Origin: Cytobacillus sp. NJ13
Lineage (GTDB): Bacteria > Bacillota > Bacilli > Bacillales > Cytobacillaceae
DNA length: 64,000 nt
NCBI GenBank assembly: GCA_030348385.1
Contig: JAUCFP010000006.1
Coordinates: 1,364,001-1,428,000 of the forward strand
Reading direction: 5' to 3'
Part shown: positions 31,695 through 42,934 of the stretch, piece by piece
How positions within the stretch are numbered: the stretch's first letter is position 1
Layout of the letters: each line of letters starts with the position of its first letter
The notes under the pieces: generated by a model
Database searches by the model: none
The model's input: the letters and a program-made list of their open reading frames with translations, nothing else
Told to the model about the DNA's origin: nothing
Program-made: the position numbers and the translations under genes

Positions 31695-33212
31695 CTATTT
31701 CAGAAGCCCCTCCTTCTCCAAATACTCCAGGGCTGTTTCTTCAGCACTTGCCCCTTCAACATTGACTTTATAATTCATTTGACGCATTTCATCGTCACTG
31801 ATTTTACCGCTCAATTTGTTTAAGGCTCTGACCAATTCGGGATGTTCTTCGGCTGTTTCAGCTCTTAGCAATGGGGCACCCTGGTACGGAGGGAACAGAT
31901 TCTTGTCATCCTCCAGGACGGTGAGATTATACCTTGCGATTTCACTATCTGTAGAATAAGCGTCCACTAGGTTGATTTCGCCTTTTTCGATGGCTCCATA
32001 GCGCAGCTTAGGCTCCATGGTTAAAACAGTCGGAAAATCTACACCATAAAGCTTTTGAATGCCCCGATAGCCATCTTCCCGATCCGAGAATTCAAGAGTG
32101 AAGCCTGCTTTTATGTTTTGCTCGACTGCTTTTAGATCTGAAATGGATTGCAGGCTATATTCCTCAGCCAATTGCTCTGGCACTGCCAAAGCATACGTAT
32201 TATTGTAAGCCATCGGTTCTAACAGCTCCATGTTGAATTGATCCTTCATCCCTTCTCTCGCCTGCTCATAAACCTCTCCACGGTCGGTGCTTACAGCTGT
32301 CTCTTTTAAAAATTCAGCAATGGCTGTACCGGTAAACTCAGGATACACATCGATGCTTCCTGACTTAAGCGCATTGAAGACAAACGACGTTTTTCCTAAT
32401 CCAGGCTGTAATTCCACTTTAAGATCCGTTTCATTTTCAATCAGCAATTTGTACATATTGATAAGGATCTCCGGTTCTGAACCAAGCTTTCCGCCAATGA
32501 CAAGATTTTCTTCCGATTTATTTGACAGGAAAGGAATCGCCATAACCAATATCATCGCACCAATGAATACCCCCAGCGCAGTGAGTGATCTTTTAAATGA
32601 CATATCCTCGAAGCGGCGCAGCAGAATATCAAAAAGGATTGCCAATATGGCTGCAGGTATGGCCCCAAGAACGATCAGGGCCGTGTTGTTCCGGTCGATT
32701 CCAAGGAGAATCAGTTCTCCCAAGCCTCCTGCTCCAATTAATGCAGCAAGAGTAGCCGTTCCAACGATTAACACCATAGCCGTCCGGATACCGGCCATAA
32801 TAACAGGCATGGCGAGAGGAAGCTCTACCTTCATGAGCCTTTTCCGCCTGTTCATTCCCATTGCCCTAGCCGCTTCGATAATGGAATCATCTACTTCCTT
32901 AATGCCTGTATATGTATTCCTTAGAATGGGCAAAAGGGCATACACGACTAACGCGATAATAGCAGGCACTTTGCCTATTCCGAACAAAGGAATCAAAAGG
33001 CCAAGCAAAGCTAGTGAGGGAACAGTCTGCAATACGGCCGTCACGCCAATGATCCCTTCTGCAAATTTTTGTTTGTTAGTCAGATAAATTCCAAGCGGTA
33101 TTGCAATCAGGACTGCAAAAAACAAAGCAATAAGCGAAATCTGTATATGTTCAATAAGTACACTTAATAATTGCCCTTTCCTTTCATTAAAAACAGAGCT
33201 GAAGGTGTTCAT
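31695..33212 (-). CDS. OpuB/OpuC-type ABC transporter, fused permease and substrate-binding protein
   Basis: This 505-residue protein joins two parts. Residues 1-215 form the permease with about six membrane segments and the ATPase-contact loop AARAMGMNRRKRLMKVELPL. Residues 225-505 form an OpuAC-type binding domain (KLGSEPEILINMYKLLIENE, LGKTSFVFNALKSGSIDVYP). The linker contains a membrane segment, so the binding domain stays tethered outside. This fusion is known among betaine, choline and carnitine importers. The gene overlaps its ATPase gene by 4 bases. Substrate choice among quaternary amines is not resolved. Confidence 0.92.
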   Translation of the reverse strand: MNTFSSVFNERKGQLLSVLIEHIQISLIALFFAVLIAIPLGIYLTNKQKFAEGIIGVTAVLQTVPSLALLGLLIPLFGIGKVPAIIALVVYALLPILRNTYTGIKEVDDSIIEAARAMGMNRRKRLMKVELPLAMPVIMAGIRTAMVLIVGTATLAALIGAGGLGELILLGIDRNNTALIVLGAIPAAILAILFDILLRRFEDMSFKRSLTALGVFIGAMILVMAIPFLSNKSEENLVIGGKLGSEPEILINMYKLLIENETDLKVELQPGLGKTSFVFNALKSGSIDVYPEFTGTAIAEFLKETAVSTDRGEVYEQAREGMKDQFNMELLEPMAYNNTYALAVPEQLAEEYSLQSISDLKAVEQNIKAGFTLEFSDREDGYRGIQKLYGVDFPTVLTMEPKLRYGAIEKGEINLVDAYSTDSEIARYNLTVLEDDKNLFPPYQGAPLLRAETAEEHPELVRALNKLSGKISDDEMRQMNYKVNVEGASAEETALEYLEKEGLLK

Positions 33213-34162
33213 GACCTCACCTCTTTCTGTTTGCTGCGAGCCAGCTTACGAATGACGGCCTGCCTGTTGATCATTCCAATGATGGTACCGCCCTCTTCAA
33301 CAGCAAGTTCTTCATGAGCGGCCAATAAGCTAAGCGTTTCTTCCAATGAAGCCGCGACAGAAATGACTGACCCGTTCTGTTCTGCTTCTGAAATCGGCAG
33401 GAGGATTTCATGAAGGCTGAATCCCTCTATGTACGGTACCTGCTCTTCCCCGACAAACTGCCGGACAAATTCGTTTTCCGGATTAGCAAGCAGCTCTTCC
33501 GGCGTGCCAATTTGGACGATTTCCCCGTCCTTCATGACGCAAATCCGGTCACCGAGCTTTAAAGCTTCCTTCATATCATGTGTGACAAAGACGATTGTTT
33601 TCTTTATTTTTTTCTGAAGATGGATTAGGTCGTCCTGAAGCTTTTCCCTGCTTATGGGATCCAGCGCACTAAAAGGCTCATCCATCAGGATGATGGGCGG
33701 ATTGGCGGCCAGCGCTCTTGTTACGCCCACTCTTTGTTGCTGTCCCCCTGAGAGTTCATGGGGCTTTCGGCTGCGGTATATGTCAGGCTCCAATCCGACC
33801 ATTTCCAATAACTCATCAATCCGTTCCTTGATTTTTCCTTGTTCCCAGTTCTTTAGCTCCGGTACGATCGCGATGTTTTCCCCAATTGTCATGTGAGGAA
33901 AAAGGGCAACCTGCTGAAGGACATAGCCAATATCCCAGCGGAGCTCATGAATGTCATAGTCACTTATCCTTTTTCCTTTAATGGATATTGTTCCTGACGT
34001 CAAAGGAATCAGTCTATTAATCATCTTCAGAACAGTTGTTTTTCCGGAACCGCTCGGACCGATAATTACGAAGAACTCGCCTTCTTTTATATGTAAATTA
34101 ATTGAATCAACAGCCTGGGTTCCATCCCCATACTGTTTTGACACATTGTCAAATTGAATCAT
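33209..34162 (-). CDS. OpuBA/OpuCA-type ABC transporter ATP-binding protein
   Basis: This 317-residue ATPase has Walker A GPSGSGKT (36-43), signature LSGGQQQR, Walker B IILMDEP and the H-loop VTHD. A C-terminal region (about 255-317) has CBS-like pieces (VISVAASLEETLSLL, VEEGGTIIGMINRQA), as in the osmotically gated OpuA/OpuC ATPases, but it seems too short for two complete CBS repeats. It works with the fused permease-binding protein to import a compatible solute, probably under osmotic stress. The start is at 34162. No upstream regulator gene is adjacent. Confidence 0.93.
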   Translation of the reverse strand: MIQFDNVSKQYGDGTQAVDSINLHIKEGEFFVIIGPSGSGKTTVLKMINRLIPLTSGTISIKGKRISDYDIHELRWDIGYVLQQVALFPHMTIGENIAIVPELKNWEQGKIKERIDELLEMVGLEPDIYRSRKPHELSGGQQQRVGVTRALAANPPIILMDEPFSALDPISREKLQDDLIHLQKKIKKTIVFVTHDMKEALKLGDRICVMKDGEIVQIGTPEELLANPENEFVRQFVGEEQVPYIEGFSLHEILLPISEAEQNGSVISVAASLEETLSLLAAHEELAVEEGGTIIGMINRQAVIRKLARSKQKEVRS

Positions 34163-34302
34163 TACTCCACCCCTCTAAAAAGTTCACACCTGGATTATTC
34201 CCTAAATATTCTACTGAAAAACAGCCGTGCAGAAGTTTTCTTTTTACCGTTATACCATCATACAGATAGATAGGTTATTTTTCCATTATGGGGTTCTATA
34301 AA

Positions 34303-34336
34303 AAAAGGCAGCCTCCAGCAAATAGAGGCTGCCTGT
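34303..34336 (-). terminator. Terminator after the 98-aa gene
   Basis: AGGCAGCCTC (34306-34315) pairs perfectly with GAGGCTGCCT (34325-34334). On the minus strand a run of seven T follows, and it starts three bases past the stop codon. Confidence 0.9.
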
Positions 34337-34338
34337 TA

Positions 34339-34635
34339 TTATGCGAGAGATCTGTTCAGGTTCTTAAAGAGGCCCGGAAAGTCTTTTCTGATTGTTTCAC
34401 GGATATCTCCAAATGCAAGTTGGCGAATGGGATAGGATTTTACTTTTTTTAGGGTGGAATGCGGGTTGCCTTTAAAGACATTAACTGTCTCTTCTAAAAA
34501 TCTTTCCTGCTGAAACAGGTTATTGTTACGACTTTCAAAGACTTTGTTTTCTGTTTGCTCATAAATAATGTAATAATCTTCAATGATTTCACCACGGAAC
34601 ATTTCCTGCGTGTCAATTACTTCGTATACTTTCAT
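34339..34635 (-). CDS. Hypothetical protein, 98 aa
   Basis: I do not recognise this soluble, charged protein. It begins MKVYEVIDTQEMFRGEIIED and has an aromatic-rich strand YYIIYEQTENKVFE. A basic, helical C-terminus follows, ending with FGDIRETIRKDFPGLFKN. There are no cysteines. I chose ATG 34635, ten bases after AGGAG; a TTG nine bases earlier lies too close to that site. A strong terminator follows, so it is a single-gene unit between the ABC transporter and malic enzyme. Confidence 0.65.
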   Translation of the reverse strand: MKVYEVIDTQEMFRGEIIEDYYIIYEQTENKVFESRNNNLFQQERFLEETVNVFKGNPHSTLKKVKSYPIRQLAFGDIRETIRKDFPGLFKNLNRSLA

Positions 34636-34772
34636 CTGTATCAATCTCCTTTTTAAATGAATTCAGAGTGACGAAAGTGATAAATTCAATCCCAATGGCA
34701 AAACCAGCAGCTTTATATTTTGGATACTATGATTAACTTCTCTTGAACATGCCTCCAAATGCAAAGTTCAGT

Positions 34773-35978
34773 CTATTGGCTTACTGTTTGGCTCTTTATG
34801 ATTTCGATCCGGGCAGCACCTGTTTCCTGGGCGGCTTTTACTACTGCATCTCTTACAGCCGGGACAACTCGGCTGTCGAGCGGTCCTGGGATTACATAAT
34901 CCGGTGATAAGTCTGTAGCATCGATTAATCCAGCGATGGCTTTGACAGCGGCCATCTTCATTTCTTCATTAATTTCAGTAGCCCTTACGTCCAAAGCTCC
35001 TCTGAAAATCCCCGGGAATGCGAGGACATTGTTTACCTGGTTCGGCAAATCTGAACGGCCTGTTCCAACCACCTTGGCGCCTGCGGATTTCGCGTCTTCC
35101 GGCATGATTTCAGGAACCGGATTGGCCATGGCGAAAATAATGGAATCCTGGCTCATTGTCTGGACCATTTCCTTTGTTAATGCTCCTGCAGATGATACCC
35201 CGATAAACACATCAGCGCCGATGATAACATCTTCAAGCGGACCCTGGCGTTTGGCTGGATTGGTGGTTTTTGCCACAGACTCTTTGACAGGGTTCATCCG
35301 CTCCTGCCTTCCTTCATAAATCGCTCCCTTTGTATCGCACATGATGATATCTTTTACACCCATATTAAGGAGCAGCTTGATAATCGCGATTCCTGCGGCA
35401 CCGGCGCCATTGATTACAACTTTTATTTCATTCATTTTTTTATCCACAAGCTTTAGAGCGTTTATTAATCCGGCAGCCGTTACGATTGCTGTTCCATGCT
35501 GGTCATCATGAAAGACGGGGATGTTCATTTCCTGCTTCAGGCGTTCTTCAATGTAGAAGCAATTGGGCGCTGCGATATCTTCCAGGTTAATGCCGCCAAA
35601 CGATGGCTGCAGCAGCCTGACTGTTTTAATAATTTCTTCGGGATCCTTCGTATCAAGGCAAATCGGAACGGAATCAATCCCTGCAAAAGCTTTAAACAGG
35701 GCAGCCTTCCCCTCCATGACGGGCATGGAGGCTTCAGGGCCAATATCGCCAAGTCCCAGCACCGAGGTTCCGTCAGAGACAACGGCGATTAAATTGCCTT
35801 TTATCGTATAATCATAGACTTTCTCAGGATGGTCATGAATTTTCCGGCACGGCTCTGCCACTCCGGGGGAATAGGCTAAGCTTAAATCCTTCATGCTGTT
35901 CAGCGGCATTTTCACATCGACTGTTAACTTCCCTTGAAACTTCTCATGAAGCAATAAAGATTCTTTCTGCAAATCCAT
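34773..35978 (-). CDS. NAD(P)-dependent malic enzyme
   Basis: This 401-residue enzyme converts malate to pyruvate and CO2. Visible parts are LAYSPGVAEPC and YDYTIKGNLIAVVSDGTSVL (the catalytic tyrosine and lysine lie in the first and just after it), GINLEDIAAPNCF, FHDDQHGTA (metal ligands), and a Rossmann motif INGAGAAGIAI. It matches the short bacterial form without a phosphotransacetylase domain, like Bacillus YtsJ. ATG 35978 has AAGGGGAG nine bases upstream; the ATG at 35987 abuts that site, and MDLQKESLLLHEKFQGKL aligns with YtsJ. A divergent LysR gene may control it. The last residues extend slightly past the usual end. Confidence 0.93.
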   Translation of the reverse strand: MDLQKESLLLHEKFQGKLTVDVKMPLNSMKDLSLAYSPGVAEPCRKIHDHPEKVYDYTIKGNLIAVVSDGTSVLGLGDIGPEASMPVMEGKAALFKAFAGIDSVPICLDTKDPEEIIKTVRLLQPSFGGINLEDIAAPNCFYIEERLKQEMNIPVFHDDQHGTAIVTAAGLINALKLVDKKMNEIKVVINGAGAAGIAIIKLLLNMGVKDIIMCDTKGAIYEGRQERMNPVKESVAKTTNPAKRQGPLEDVIIGADVFIGVSSAGALTKEMVQTMSQDSIIFAMANPVPEIMPEDAKSAGAKVVGTGRSDLPNQVNNVLAFPGIFRGALDVRATEINEEMKMAAVKAIAGLIDATDLSPDYVIPGPLDSRVVPAVRDAVVKAAQETGAARIEIIKSQTVSQ

Positions 35979-36121
35979 CCTAACCATCTCCCCTTATTGA
36001 ATATTGTTAATTTTCAGTATTACATTGTTGTTGATTATTATATAATGAGTGGTATCCATAAATGAAATACATATAATCTATAATCATTATGCCTTTTGGC
36101 TATATGACAGGAGTGAGAACT

Positions 36122-37015
36122 TTGGATATACGGCATTTAGAATATTTTGCTGAAGTAGCTCAGCACTTAAGCTTCACAAAAGCGTCCCAGACCCTGCATG
36201 TTACCCAGCCCTCCATCAGCAAAGCCATAAAAAATCTCGAAGGCGAACTGGGAGTGCCGCTTTTTTACCGGTCATCAAAACAGCTGGAACTAACAGATGC
36301 CGGAAAAGCGGTGTTGATCAATGCAAAGAAAGTGCTGGACGCATTTAAAAATCTGACTTTGGAGTTAACAGATGTGACGGAGCTGAAGAGCGGTGAAATC
36401 AAGATTGGCATCCCTCCAATTGTAGGAGCTGCTTTTTTTTCGAAGCTCATCAGCCGATATAAAGAAAAATTCCCATTGATCGAAATTAAATTAACAGAGG
36501 TCGGCACGAAGAAAATAAAAAAGGGAGTAGACGATGGCACATTGGATATTGGCCTTATTTGCACGGTGCCTGCGCAGGGCAGCAGCTTTGAAATTATTAA
36601 TGTTTTAAAGGACCCCTTAATGCTGATTGTCCACCGTGAACATCCGCTGGCTTCAAAAAGGGAGGTACACTTTTCACAATTGGCAAATGAGCCCTTTATC
36701 CTCTACCGGAAAGATTTCACCCTTTACGACCTGATCATTGAGGAATGCTCGAAAAGCGGATTTCAGCCCAATATCGTCTGTGAAAGCTCACAAAAGGACT
36801 TCCTGCTTGGTATGGTTGAAGGAAAACTGGGGATCACTATGCTGCCAAGTAAAATCTGTCAGAATATAAACTGCCAAGACCTCGTGGTTCTGCCAATCTC
36901 TGAATCTGCTGTAGATTTGGAGCTCGGAATGATCTGGAAAAAGGATAAGTACTTATCCTTTGCGGTTCGGGAGTTTATCGCCGGTGCGGAGACTTATTTG
37001 GAGGAAGGACTATGA
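36122..37015 (+). CDS. LysR-family transcriptional regulator
   Basis: This 297-residue protein has an N-terminal winged helix (residues 1-60: MDIRHLEYFAEVAQHLSFTK, VTQPSISKAIKNLEGELG). A C-terminal periplasmic-binding-like effector domain follows. The start is TTG 36122 with AGGAGTGAG just upstream; an ATG at 36089 adds eleven residues but lacks a site. It is divergent from malic enzyme across about 140 bases, the classic arrangement for LysR control, so malate or a related acid may be the effector. The sequence also resembles CidR/YwbI-type regulators, so that is an alternative. Confidence 0.88.
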   Translation: MDIRHLEYFAEVAQHLSFTKASQTLHVTQPSISKAIKNLEGELGVPLFYRSSKQLELTDAGKAVLINAKKVLDAFKNLTLELTDVTELKSGEIKIGIPPIVGAAFFSKLISRYKEKFPLIEIKLTEVGTKKIKKGVDDGTLDIGLICTVPAQGSSFEIINVLKDPLMLIVHREHPLASKREVHFSQLANEPFILYRKDFTLYDLIIEECSKSGFQPNIVCESSQKDFLLGMVEGKLGITMLPSKICQNINCQDLVVLPISESAVDLELGMIWKKDKYLSFAVREFIAGAETYLEEGL

Positions 37016-37019
37016 AATG

Positions 37020-37057
37020 GCCGCCGCAAAAATGGAAAAATGCGACGGCTTTTTACC
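37020..37057 (+). terminator. Terminator after the LysR gene
   Basis: GCCGCCGCA (37020-37028) pairs with TGCGACGGC (37041-37049), followed by five T. It begins directly after the stop codon and lies opposite the end of the converging C26 peptidase gene. Confidence 0.8.
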
Positions 37058-37065
37058 TTCTAGTT

Positions 37066-37770
37066 TTATTGTTTGCAAGCCTTTATAAATGCCTCAAAAA
37101 TAGCTATGGATGGGTCATCATTCTTTTGTGTCATGCATTCAGGGTGCCACTGTACCCCTAATACAAAGTTATGCTTGTTACTCTCAAATGCCTCAATGAC
37201 TCCATCATTTGCTTCTGCACATACCTCAAAGTTTTCAGGCATTTTGCGGACAGCCTGATGATGATAGCTGTTTACTTTAAAGTTTTCCGCGCCAGTGACT
37301 CTGTGCAGAAGAGAATCTCTATTTACATTCACAAAGTGGGACGCATGCCATCGGGGTGCTTTTTGGACATGCTGTAAAAGTGGGACGCCCATTTGGGAAT
37401 AGATGTCCTGATACATATCGCCCCCAGCAGCAATAATGAGGATTTGGCAGCCCCTGCATATGGCTAAAATTGGTTTATCAATAGCCAGCATTTTTTGAAT
37501 AATGCTGATTTCAAACGTGTCTCTTTCCGGACAGATGCTTCCCAGATTTTGATGGGGTTCTTCACCAAATAGAGTCGGATCGATGTCCCCTCCACCGGTA
37601 AGAAGCAGCCCATCCAGCTCTTCAGCTAATTTTTCAATTTTGTCATCTTCCAGCAGATTAGGCAAAACAACCGGAACGGCCCCAGCGTTTAATAATGAAT
37701 GGATATTTTCCATTGAAACGGAAAGCTGCTTGTCATCTAAATTTGATGTAACCCCTATAATTGGTTTCAT
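37066..37770 (-). CDS. Gamma-glutamyl-gamma-aminobutyrate hydrolase-like peptidase (C26)
   Basis: This 234-residue class-I glutamine-amidotransferase-fold hydrolase has LLTGGGDIDPTLFGEEP near 75, the nucleophile in AICRGCQ (first cysteine), SYHHQAV and the histidine-glutamate pair in VQWHPE. The PuuD type removes the gamma-glutamyl group in putrescine breakdown; other members cut gamma-glutamyl amides in general. No other putrescine genes are adjacent, so the exact substrate is open. It is a single-gene unit. Confidence 0.9.
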   Translation of the reverse strand: MKPIIGVTSNLDDKQLSVSMENIHSLLNAGAVPVVLPNLLEDDKIEKLAEELDGLLLTGGGDIDPTLFGEEPHQNLGSICPERDTFEISIIQKMLAIDKPILAICRGCQILIIAAGGDMYQDIYSQMGVPLLQHVQKAPRWHASHFVNVNRDSLLHRVTGAENFKVNSYHHQAVRKMPENFEVCAEANDGVIEAFESNKHNFVLGVQWHPECMTQKNDDPSIAIFEAFIKACKQ

Positions 37771-37864
37771 TCGGCACCTCTGGCTATATAGTTTAGGAGA
37801 TTATTCTATAAAACCGGGAAGAAGTCCTACCTGCCGGCATTTGAAAAATTGTAAAAAGCGAAGA

Positions 37865-37893
37865 CAAAAAAAGCTGCCCATCTTCTGGACAGC
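37865..37893 (-). terminator. Terminator after catalase
   Basis: On the minus strand GCTGTCCA pairs with TGGGCAGC (one mismatch), followed by seven T. Confidence 0.85.
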
Positions 37894-37906
37894 CCTAGCT
37901 TCATAA

Positions 37907-39556
37907 TTAATATGGATCCGTTTCGCGGCTTTTCTCAACAGCTTCTTTTGCTGCCTGGTTCTCAGCGATCGAACCCTGGCCATATTTAGACCTTCCGGCG
38001 TCACGGCCAGGAACTTGCTCTTCACCGTTCATTTCCAGCAATTCTTTCATGACTTTCTCAGTTCCTTCCTTCACGCGGCGGCCATAATCTTCATCTGCCT
38101 GTGTAAAATGCTCAAACATAGCATCTTGAATACGTTTGTCACAAACCGACAGTGCTTCAGATAGGTTTTTGATCAGTTCATCGCGCTCCCAATCTTCAAA
38201 GCTCCGGTAGGTATGGCCGGCTTGACCATAATTGTTTGGACGATCGATAGGTGCGCTCATGGCTGCCGCATTATAGGTTGGCCGATGCGGGGTGCGCCCT
38301 TCTTCAGGTGCTTGTTTGAAGCCGCCCTTCATCGATGGCTCGTAGTTAATATGCGGATTTTCTCCAGACTCTTTCGGGTCACGAGTATCCATTTGGCCGC
38401 GCTGCTGGTTTGTGCGCACAGGTGCTTTCGGTGCATTCACCGGTAATTTCAGATAGTTCGCCCCTACGCGATAGCGCTGTGTATCGGAATAAGAGAAAGT
38501 CCGGCCCTGCAGCATTTTATCATCGGAAAAATCCATTCCGTCAACAAGTACCCCTGTACCGAAGGCAGCCTGCTCAATCTCTGCATGGTAATCTTCTGGA
38601 TTACGATCAAGAACCATACGGCCAAGAGGCAGCCAAGGGAACTTATCTTCCGGCCAAAGCTTCGTATCATCAAGGGGATCAAAATCCAGTTCAGGATGGT
38701 AATCATCCTCCATGATCTGGACAAATAGTTCCCATTCAGGATAATCTCCCCGTTTAATCGACTCAAATAAATCCTGTGTGGCATGACCGACATTTTTCGC
38801 CTGAATATTGCTTGCCTCTTCCTGTGTCAGGTTGCGGATTCCCTGCTTCGGCTCCCAGTGATATTTCACCAGTACCGCTTCACCTATTTCATTCACCCAT
38901 TTATACGTATTGACGCCGGATCCCTGCATGTGACGGTAAGTAGCGGGTATTCCCCATGGTGAAAACAGGAATGTAATCATGTGTGTGGCCTCAGGTGTAC
39001 GGGAGACAAAATCAAACATCCGCTCGGGATTTGACACGTTTGAAACGGGATCAGGCTTGAAGGCGTGAATCATGTCAGGGAATTTCATCGCATCCCGGAT
39101 AAAGAAGATTTTCAGGTTATTGCCGACTAAATCCCAGTTTCCATCCTCTGTGTACATTTTTACTGCAAAGCCGCGCGGATCCCGTACTGTTTCCGGTGAA
39201 TCTTTTGCCCCTGCAACGGTGGAGAAGCGAACCATCAATGGTGTCTTCGTTCCTGCACCGGAAAAAACCTTTGCGCGGGTATACTTTTCGACCGGCTCAT
39301 CCCCCACTTTTCCGTATGTCTCAAAGTAACCGAATGCCCCTGCCCCTCTTGCGTGAACCACACGCTCCGGAACCTCTTCCCTGTCAAAATGGGAGATCTT
39401 CTCAATGAAATGGTAATTCTCCAAGGTCGCTGGTCCCCGATTGCCTAACGTGCGGATGTTTTGGTTATCAGTAACAGGATGCCCCTGCCGTGTCGTCAGC
39501 GTCTCACGCTTCACATCTTGCTCATTTGCAGAATTCAAATCTTTGTTTTCTTCCAA
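37907..39556 (-). CDS. katX: Heme catalase, KatX-like
   Basis: This 549-residue clade-3-like catalase splits hydrogen peroxide. The catalytic histidine is in [13 protein letters not shown], with [18 protein letters not shown] around the distal asparagine. The heme tyrosine lies in the [14 protein letters not shown] region. The length and C-terminal extension match Bacillus KatX (about 547) better than vegetative KatA (about 483). KatX is the forespore catalase that protects germinating spores. The start is TTG 39556 after AAGGAGG. A possible sigma-F promoter lies upstream. The symbol is by similarity in length and layout. Confidence 0.88.
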   Translation of the reverse strand: MEENKDLNSANEQDVKRETLTTRQGHPVTDNQNIRTLGNRGPATLENYHFIEKISHFDREEVPERVVHARGAGAFGYFETYGKVGDEPVEKYTRAKVFSGAGTKTPLMVRFSTVAGAKDSPETVRDPRGFAVKMYTEDGNWDLVGNNLKIFFIRDAMKFPDMIHAFKPDPVSNVSNPERMFDFVSRTPEATHMITFLFSPWGIPATYRHMQGSGVNTYKWVNEIGEAVLVKYHWEPKQGIRNLTQEEASNIQAKNVGHATQDLFESIKRGDYPEWELFVQIMEDDYHPELDFDPLDDTKLWPEDKFPWLPLGRMVLDRNPEDYHAEIEQAAFGTGVLVDGMDFSDDKMLQGRTFSYSDTQRYRVGANYLKLPVNAPKAPVRTNQQRGQMDTRDPKESGENPHINYEPSMKGGFKQAPEEGRTPHRPTYNAAAMSAPIDRPNNYGQAGHTYRSFEDWERDELIKNLSEALSVCDKRIQDAMFEHFTQADEDYGRRVKEGTEKVMKELLEMNGEEQVPGRDAGRSKYGQGSIAENQAAKEAVEKSRETDPY

Positions 39557-39583
39557 GATCGAACCTCCTTAAATTTTATGACC

Positions 39584-39613
39584 ATATTTTACCTCTGCTT
39601 TAGATATCTATAC
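39584..39613 (-). promoter_or_regulatory. Possible sigma-F-type promoter of the catalase gene
   Basis: On the minus strand GTATA (39609-39613) and GGTAAAATAT (39584-39593) are separated by 15 bases. This resembles the sigma-F pattern (GywTA, then GgnrAnAnTw) with one mismatch in the -10. It fits forespore expression of katX. Confidence 0.35.
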
Positions 39614-39792
39614 TCGAATTTACCTGTAATGTTATGTACTGGATATTCTTCCAAAACACAAATACTGCCGGTGCTATGATACCCTGTGAAATGAAAATGT
39701 AACCATTTTTCGGAAAAAGCCCCTCGTTGATTTGTTCGAATAAAGTTCTTCCCTTTGTAAAAAAATACTTATGTCCAAAGGGAGGTGTAGAC

Positions 39793-39918
39793 GTGCCGAA
39801 TCTAAATGATAACAAGTTCAAGAAAATTCAATCCGAAAGCCAGAAGCAGGGTAAAACATACGAAGAGTATGCTGCAGAACTGGAAGCGAACAAAATGAAA
39901 GCTCAAAAAAGAAAATAA
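39793..39918 (+). CDS. Small hypothetical protein, 41 aa
   Basis: GTG 39793 follows GGGAGGTGTAGAC, a strong ribosome site, and a terminator lies just past the stop. The protein MPNLNDNKFKKIQSESQKQG continues KTYEEYAAELEANKMKAQ and ends in a basic tail. It is a short, very polar, lysine- and glutamate-rich helix. Upstream in-frame codons have no start with a ribosome site. I do not recognise the family. Its size and charge are like those of minor spore proteins, but that is only an impression. Confidence 0.65.
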   Translation: MPNLNDNKFKKIQSESQKQGKTYEEYAAELEANKMKAQKRK

Positions 39919-39927
39919 ATAACTGAG

Positions 39928-39956
39928 AGGCAGGAAATATCGCGCCTGCCTTTTCA
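39928..39956 (+). terminator. Terminator after the 41-aa gene
   Basis: GGCAGG (39929-39934) pairs with CCTGCC (39945-39950), followed by TTTT. The 350 bases after it hold no recognisable gene; a second hairpin is listed at 40186. Confidence 0.7.
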
Positions 39957-40185
39957 AGTGAAGGCAGCGAATAGGCGGAATTCTTAGCTATATATATCTT
40001 TTAATCTCTATAAGTAATCTCTGGTATTGCTTTGGGCAAACTGCCCCGCCGGAGAGAACTAACCGAACTGCGGCAGGACATATTTAATAATTTGTCCGCA
40101 TCCCGTTCATAGTTTGTTAACATTTACGCATTACAATGAAATTGTACCGAAACATCATACAGCCCTTTTTCTTTACCCCTTCAGG

Positions 40186-40217
40186 TCCGGCCCATATTAA
40201 GTGGCCGGATTTTTTTA
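40186..40217 (+). terminator. Isolated terminator-like hairpin upstream of the lipoprotein gene
   Basis: TCCGGCC (40186-40192) pairs with GGCCGGA (40203-40209), followed by seven T. No ORF with a ribosome site ends just before it, so it may end a short untranslated RNA or attenuate read-through. Confidence 0.6.
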
Positions 40218-40307
40218 TTTATTTCTTTCACCTTCTCAAAAATTTGATCACCCTCCATGCTACTATTTTTCTTGTAGAGATCAAGATAACTAACTGGAGG
40301 GATCAGT

Positions 40308-40937
40308 ATGAAACATAGGAAATTGGGAAAATTGGCTGCGGCAGGTTTGTTGTCTGCCTTGTTTCTAACGGCGTGCGGTGAAAGCGAAGATGTATCAACC
40401 AAAAGCAAAGCAGAGGAAAATGGCCAGGAACAAAGTGCAAAGCCTGAAGAGAAAAAAGAAGAAGCCAAGGTCGGCTCCCGCTCCAATCCGATAAAAATAA
40501 ATGAAATGGCTGCGATTGAAACGGTCACCTACGATGATTCATCAAATGAATATAAAACAAAGATCGAGCTGTCAGTGGAAGAGGTCATACGCGGACAGGA
40601 TGCGCAGCAAAAACTGAAGGAAATGAATGAGTTTAACGAGGATGCACCTGAAGGGTATGAATGGGTTCTTGTAAAAAGCAAACTAAAAGTTGCCGACTCT
40701 GAAACAGAGGACCATCCATTCACCATCGATGGAATCATGAACTTTAAATTTGTCAGCGAGAGCGGCGATGTATACAGCGGCGATACTGTCGCAACAACAG
40801 AACCGGATTTTTCCTTTGAAATGTATAAAGGAAATGAGAAGGAAGGGTATATAGCAGGCTTAGTAAAAACTGGCGAGGATGCCAAAATGGAGTATGATTC
40901 CTGGGTCGGAAATACAGTGTTTTTTGATTTGAAATAA
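40308..40937 (+). CDS. Surface lipoprotein with DUF4352-like domain
   Basis: This 209-residue protein has a lipoprotein signal peptide ending in the lipobox LTAC (cysteine near residue 23), a polar linker rich in E, K and S (about 25-50), and an immunoglobulin-like beta domain (about 50-209). Its pieces SRSNPIKINEMAAIETVTYD, EGYEWVLVKSKLKVADSE and EKEGYIAGLVKTGE recall DUF4352/telomeric-repeat-binding-like secreted domains of Firmicutes. It would sit on the outer face of the membrane. Function unknown. The start ATG follows CTGGAGGGATCAGT. It is monocistronic. Confidence 0.85.
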   Translation: MKHRKLGKLAAAGLLSALFLTACGESEDVSTKSKAEENGQEQSAKPEEKKEEAKVGSRSNPIKINEMAAIETVTYDDSSNEYKTKIELSVEEVIRGQDAQQKLKEMNEFNEDAPEGYEWVLVKSKLKVADSETEDHPFTIDGIMNFKFVSESGDVYSGDTVATTEPDFSFEMYKGNEKEGYIAGLVKTGEDAKMEYDSWVGNTVFFDLK

Positions 40938-40943
40938 AACTTC

Positions 40944-40975
40944 AAAGCCCCTCTCATTATTGAGAAGGGCTTTTT
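40944..40975. terminator. Bidirectional terminator
   Basis: AAAGCCCCTCTCA and TGAGAAGGGCTTT pair (one mismatch) around a short loop, followed by T-run. It serves the lipoprotein and the converging glucose dehydrogenase gene. Confidence 0.85.
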
Positions 40976-40979
40976 TCCA

Positions 40980-42639
<1,660 letters not shown>

Positions 42640-42675
42640 GGTGTGTACCCCATCTTTCGATTTTATGTACATTTT

Positions 42676-42707
42676 TAGATTGCGGCTATAGAAATGCTCT
42701 TATTCCA
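42676..42707 (-). promoter_or_regulatory. Candidate sigma-G promoter of glcU-gdh
   Basis: On the minus strand GGAATA (42701-42706) and CAATCTA (42676-42682) are 18 bases apart. They fit the sigma-G pattern (GnATR and CATnnTA) with one mismatch. This operon is known to be forespore-expressed in Bacillus. Confidence 0.4.
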
Positions 42708-42843
42708 CAAGCAAAAAAAGTATTGATTTATTTATTTTCATACCACAAAAATAAACCAGTGAAACCAACAGCACCAGCAATCTTTCTTTATAAAAGCTGT
42801 TTTGACAGATATTTCAATATAATAATTTATCGCACAATTTATA

Positions 42844-42886
42844 ATATTTGTGTTAAACTAACAAATATCACTGTCAAATAACAGTG
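42844..42886 (+). promoter_or_regulatory. Two adjacent dyads before sstT
   Basis: ATATTTGT (42844-42851) with ACAAATAT (42861-42868), then CACTGT (42869-42874) with ACAGTG (42881-42886). They abut each other 50 bases before the start codon. They could be operators or a folded leader; no T-run follows. Confidence 0.45.
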
Positions 42887-42934
42887 AAATGCAATTATTC
42901 TCTTTTATATAATAAGGACTTCGGAGGGAATTCT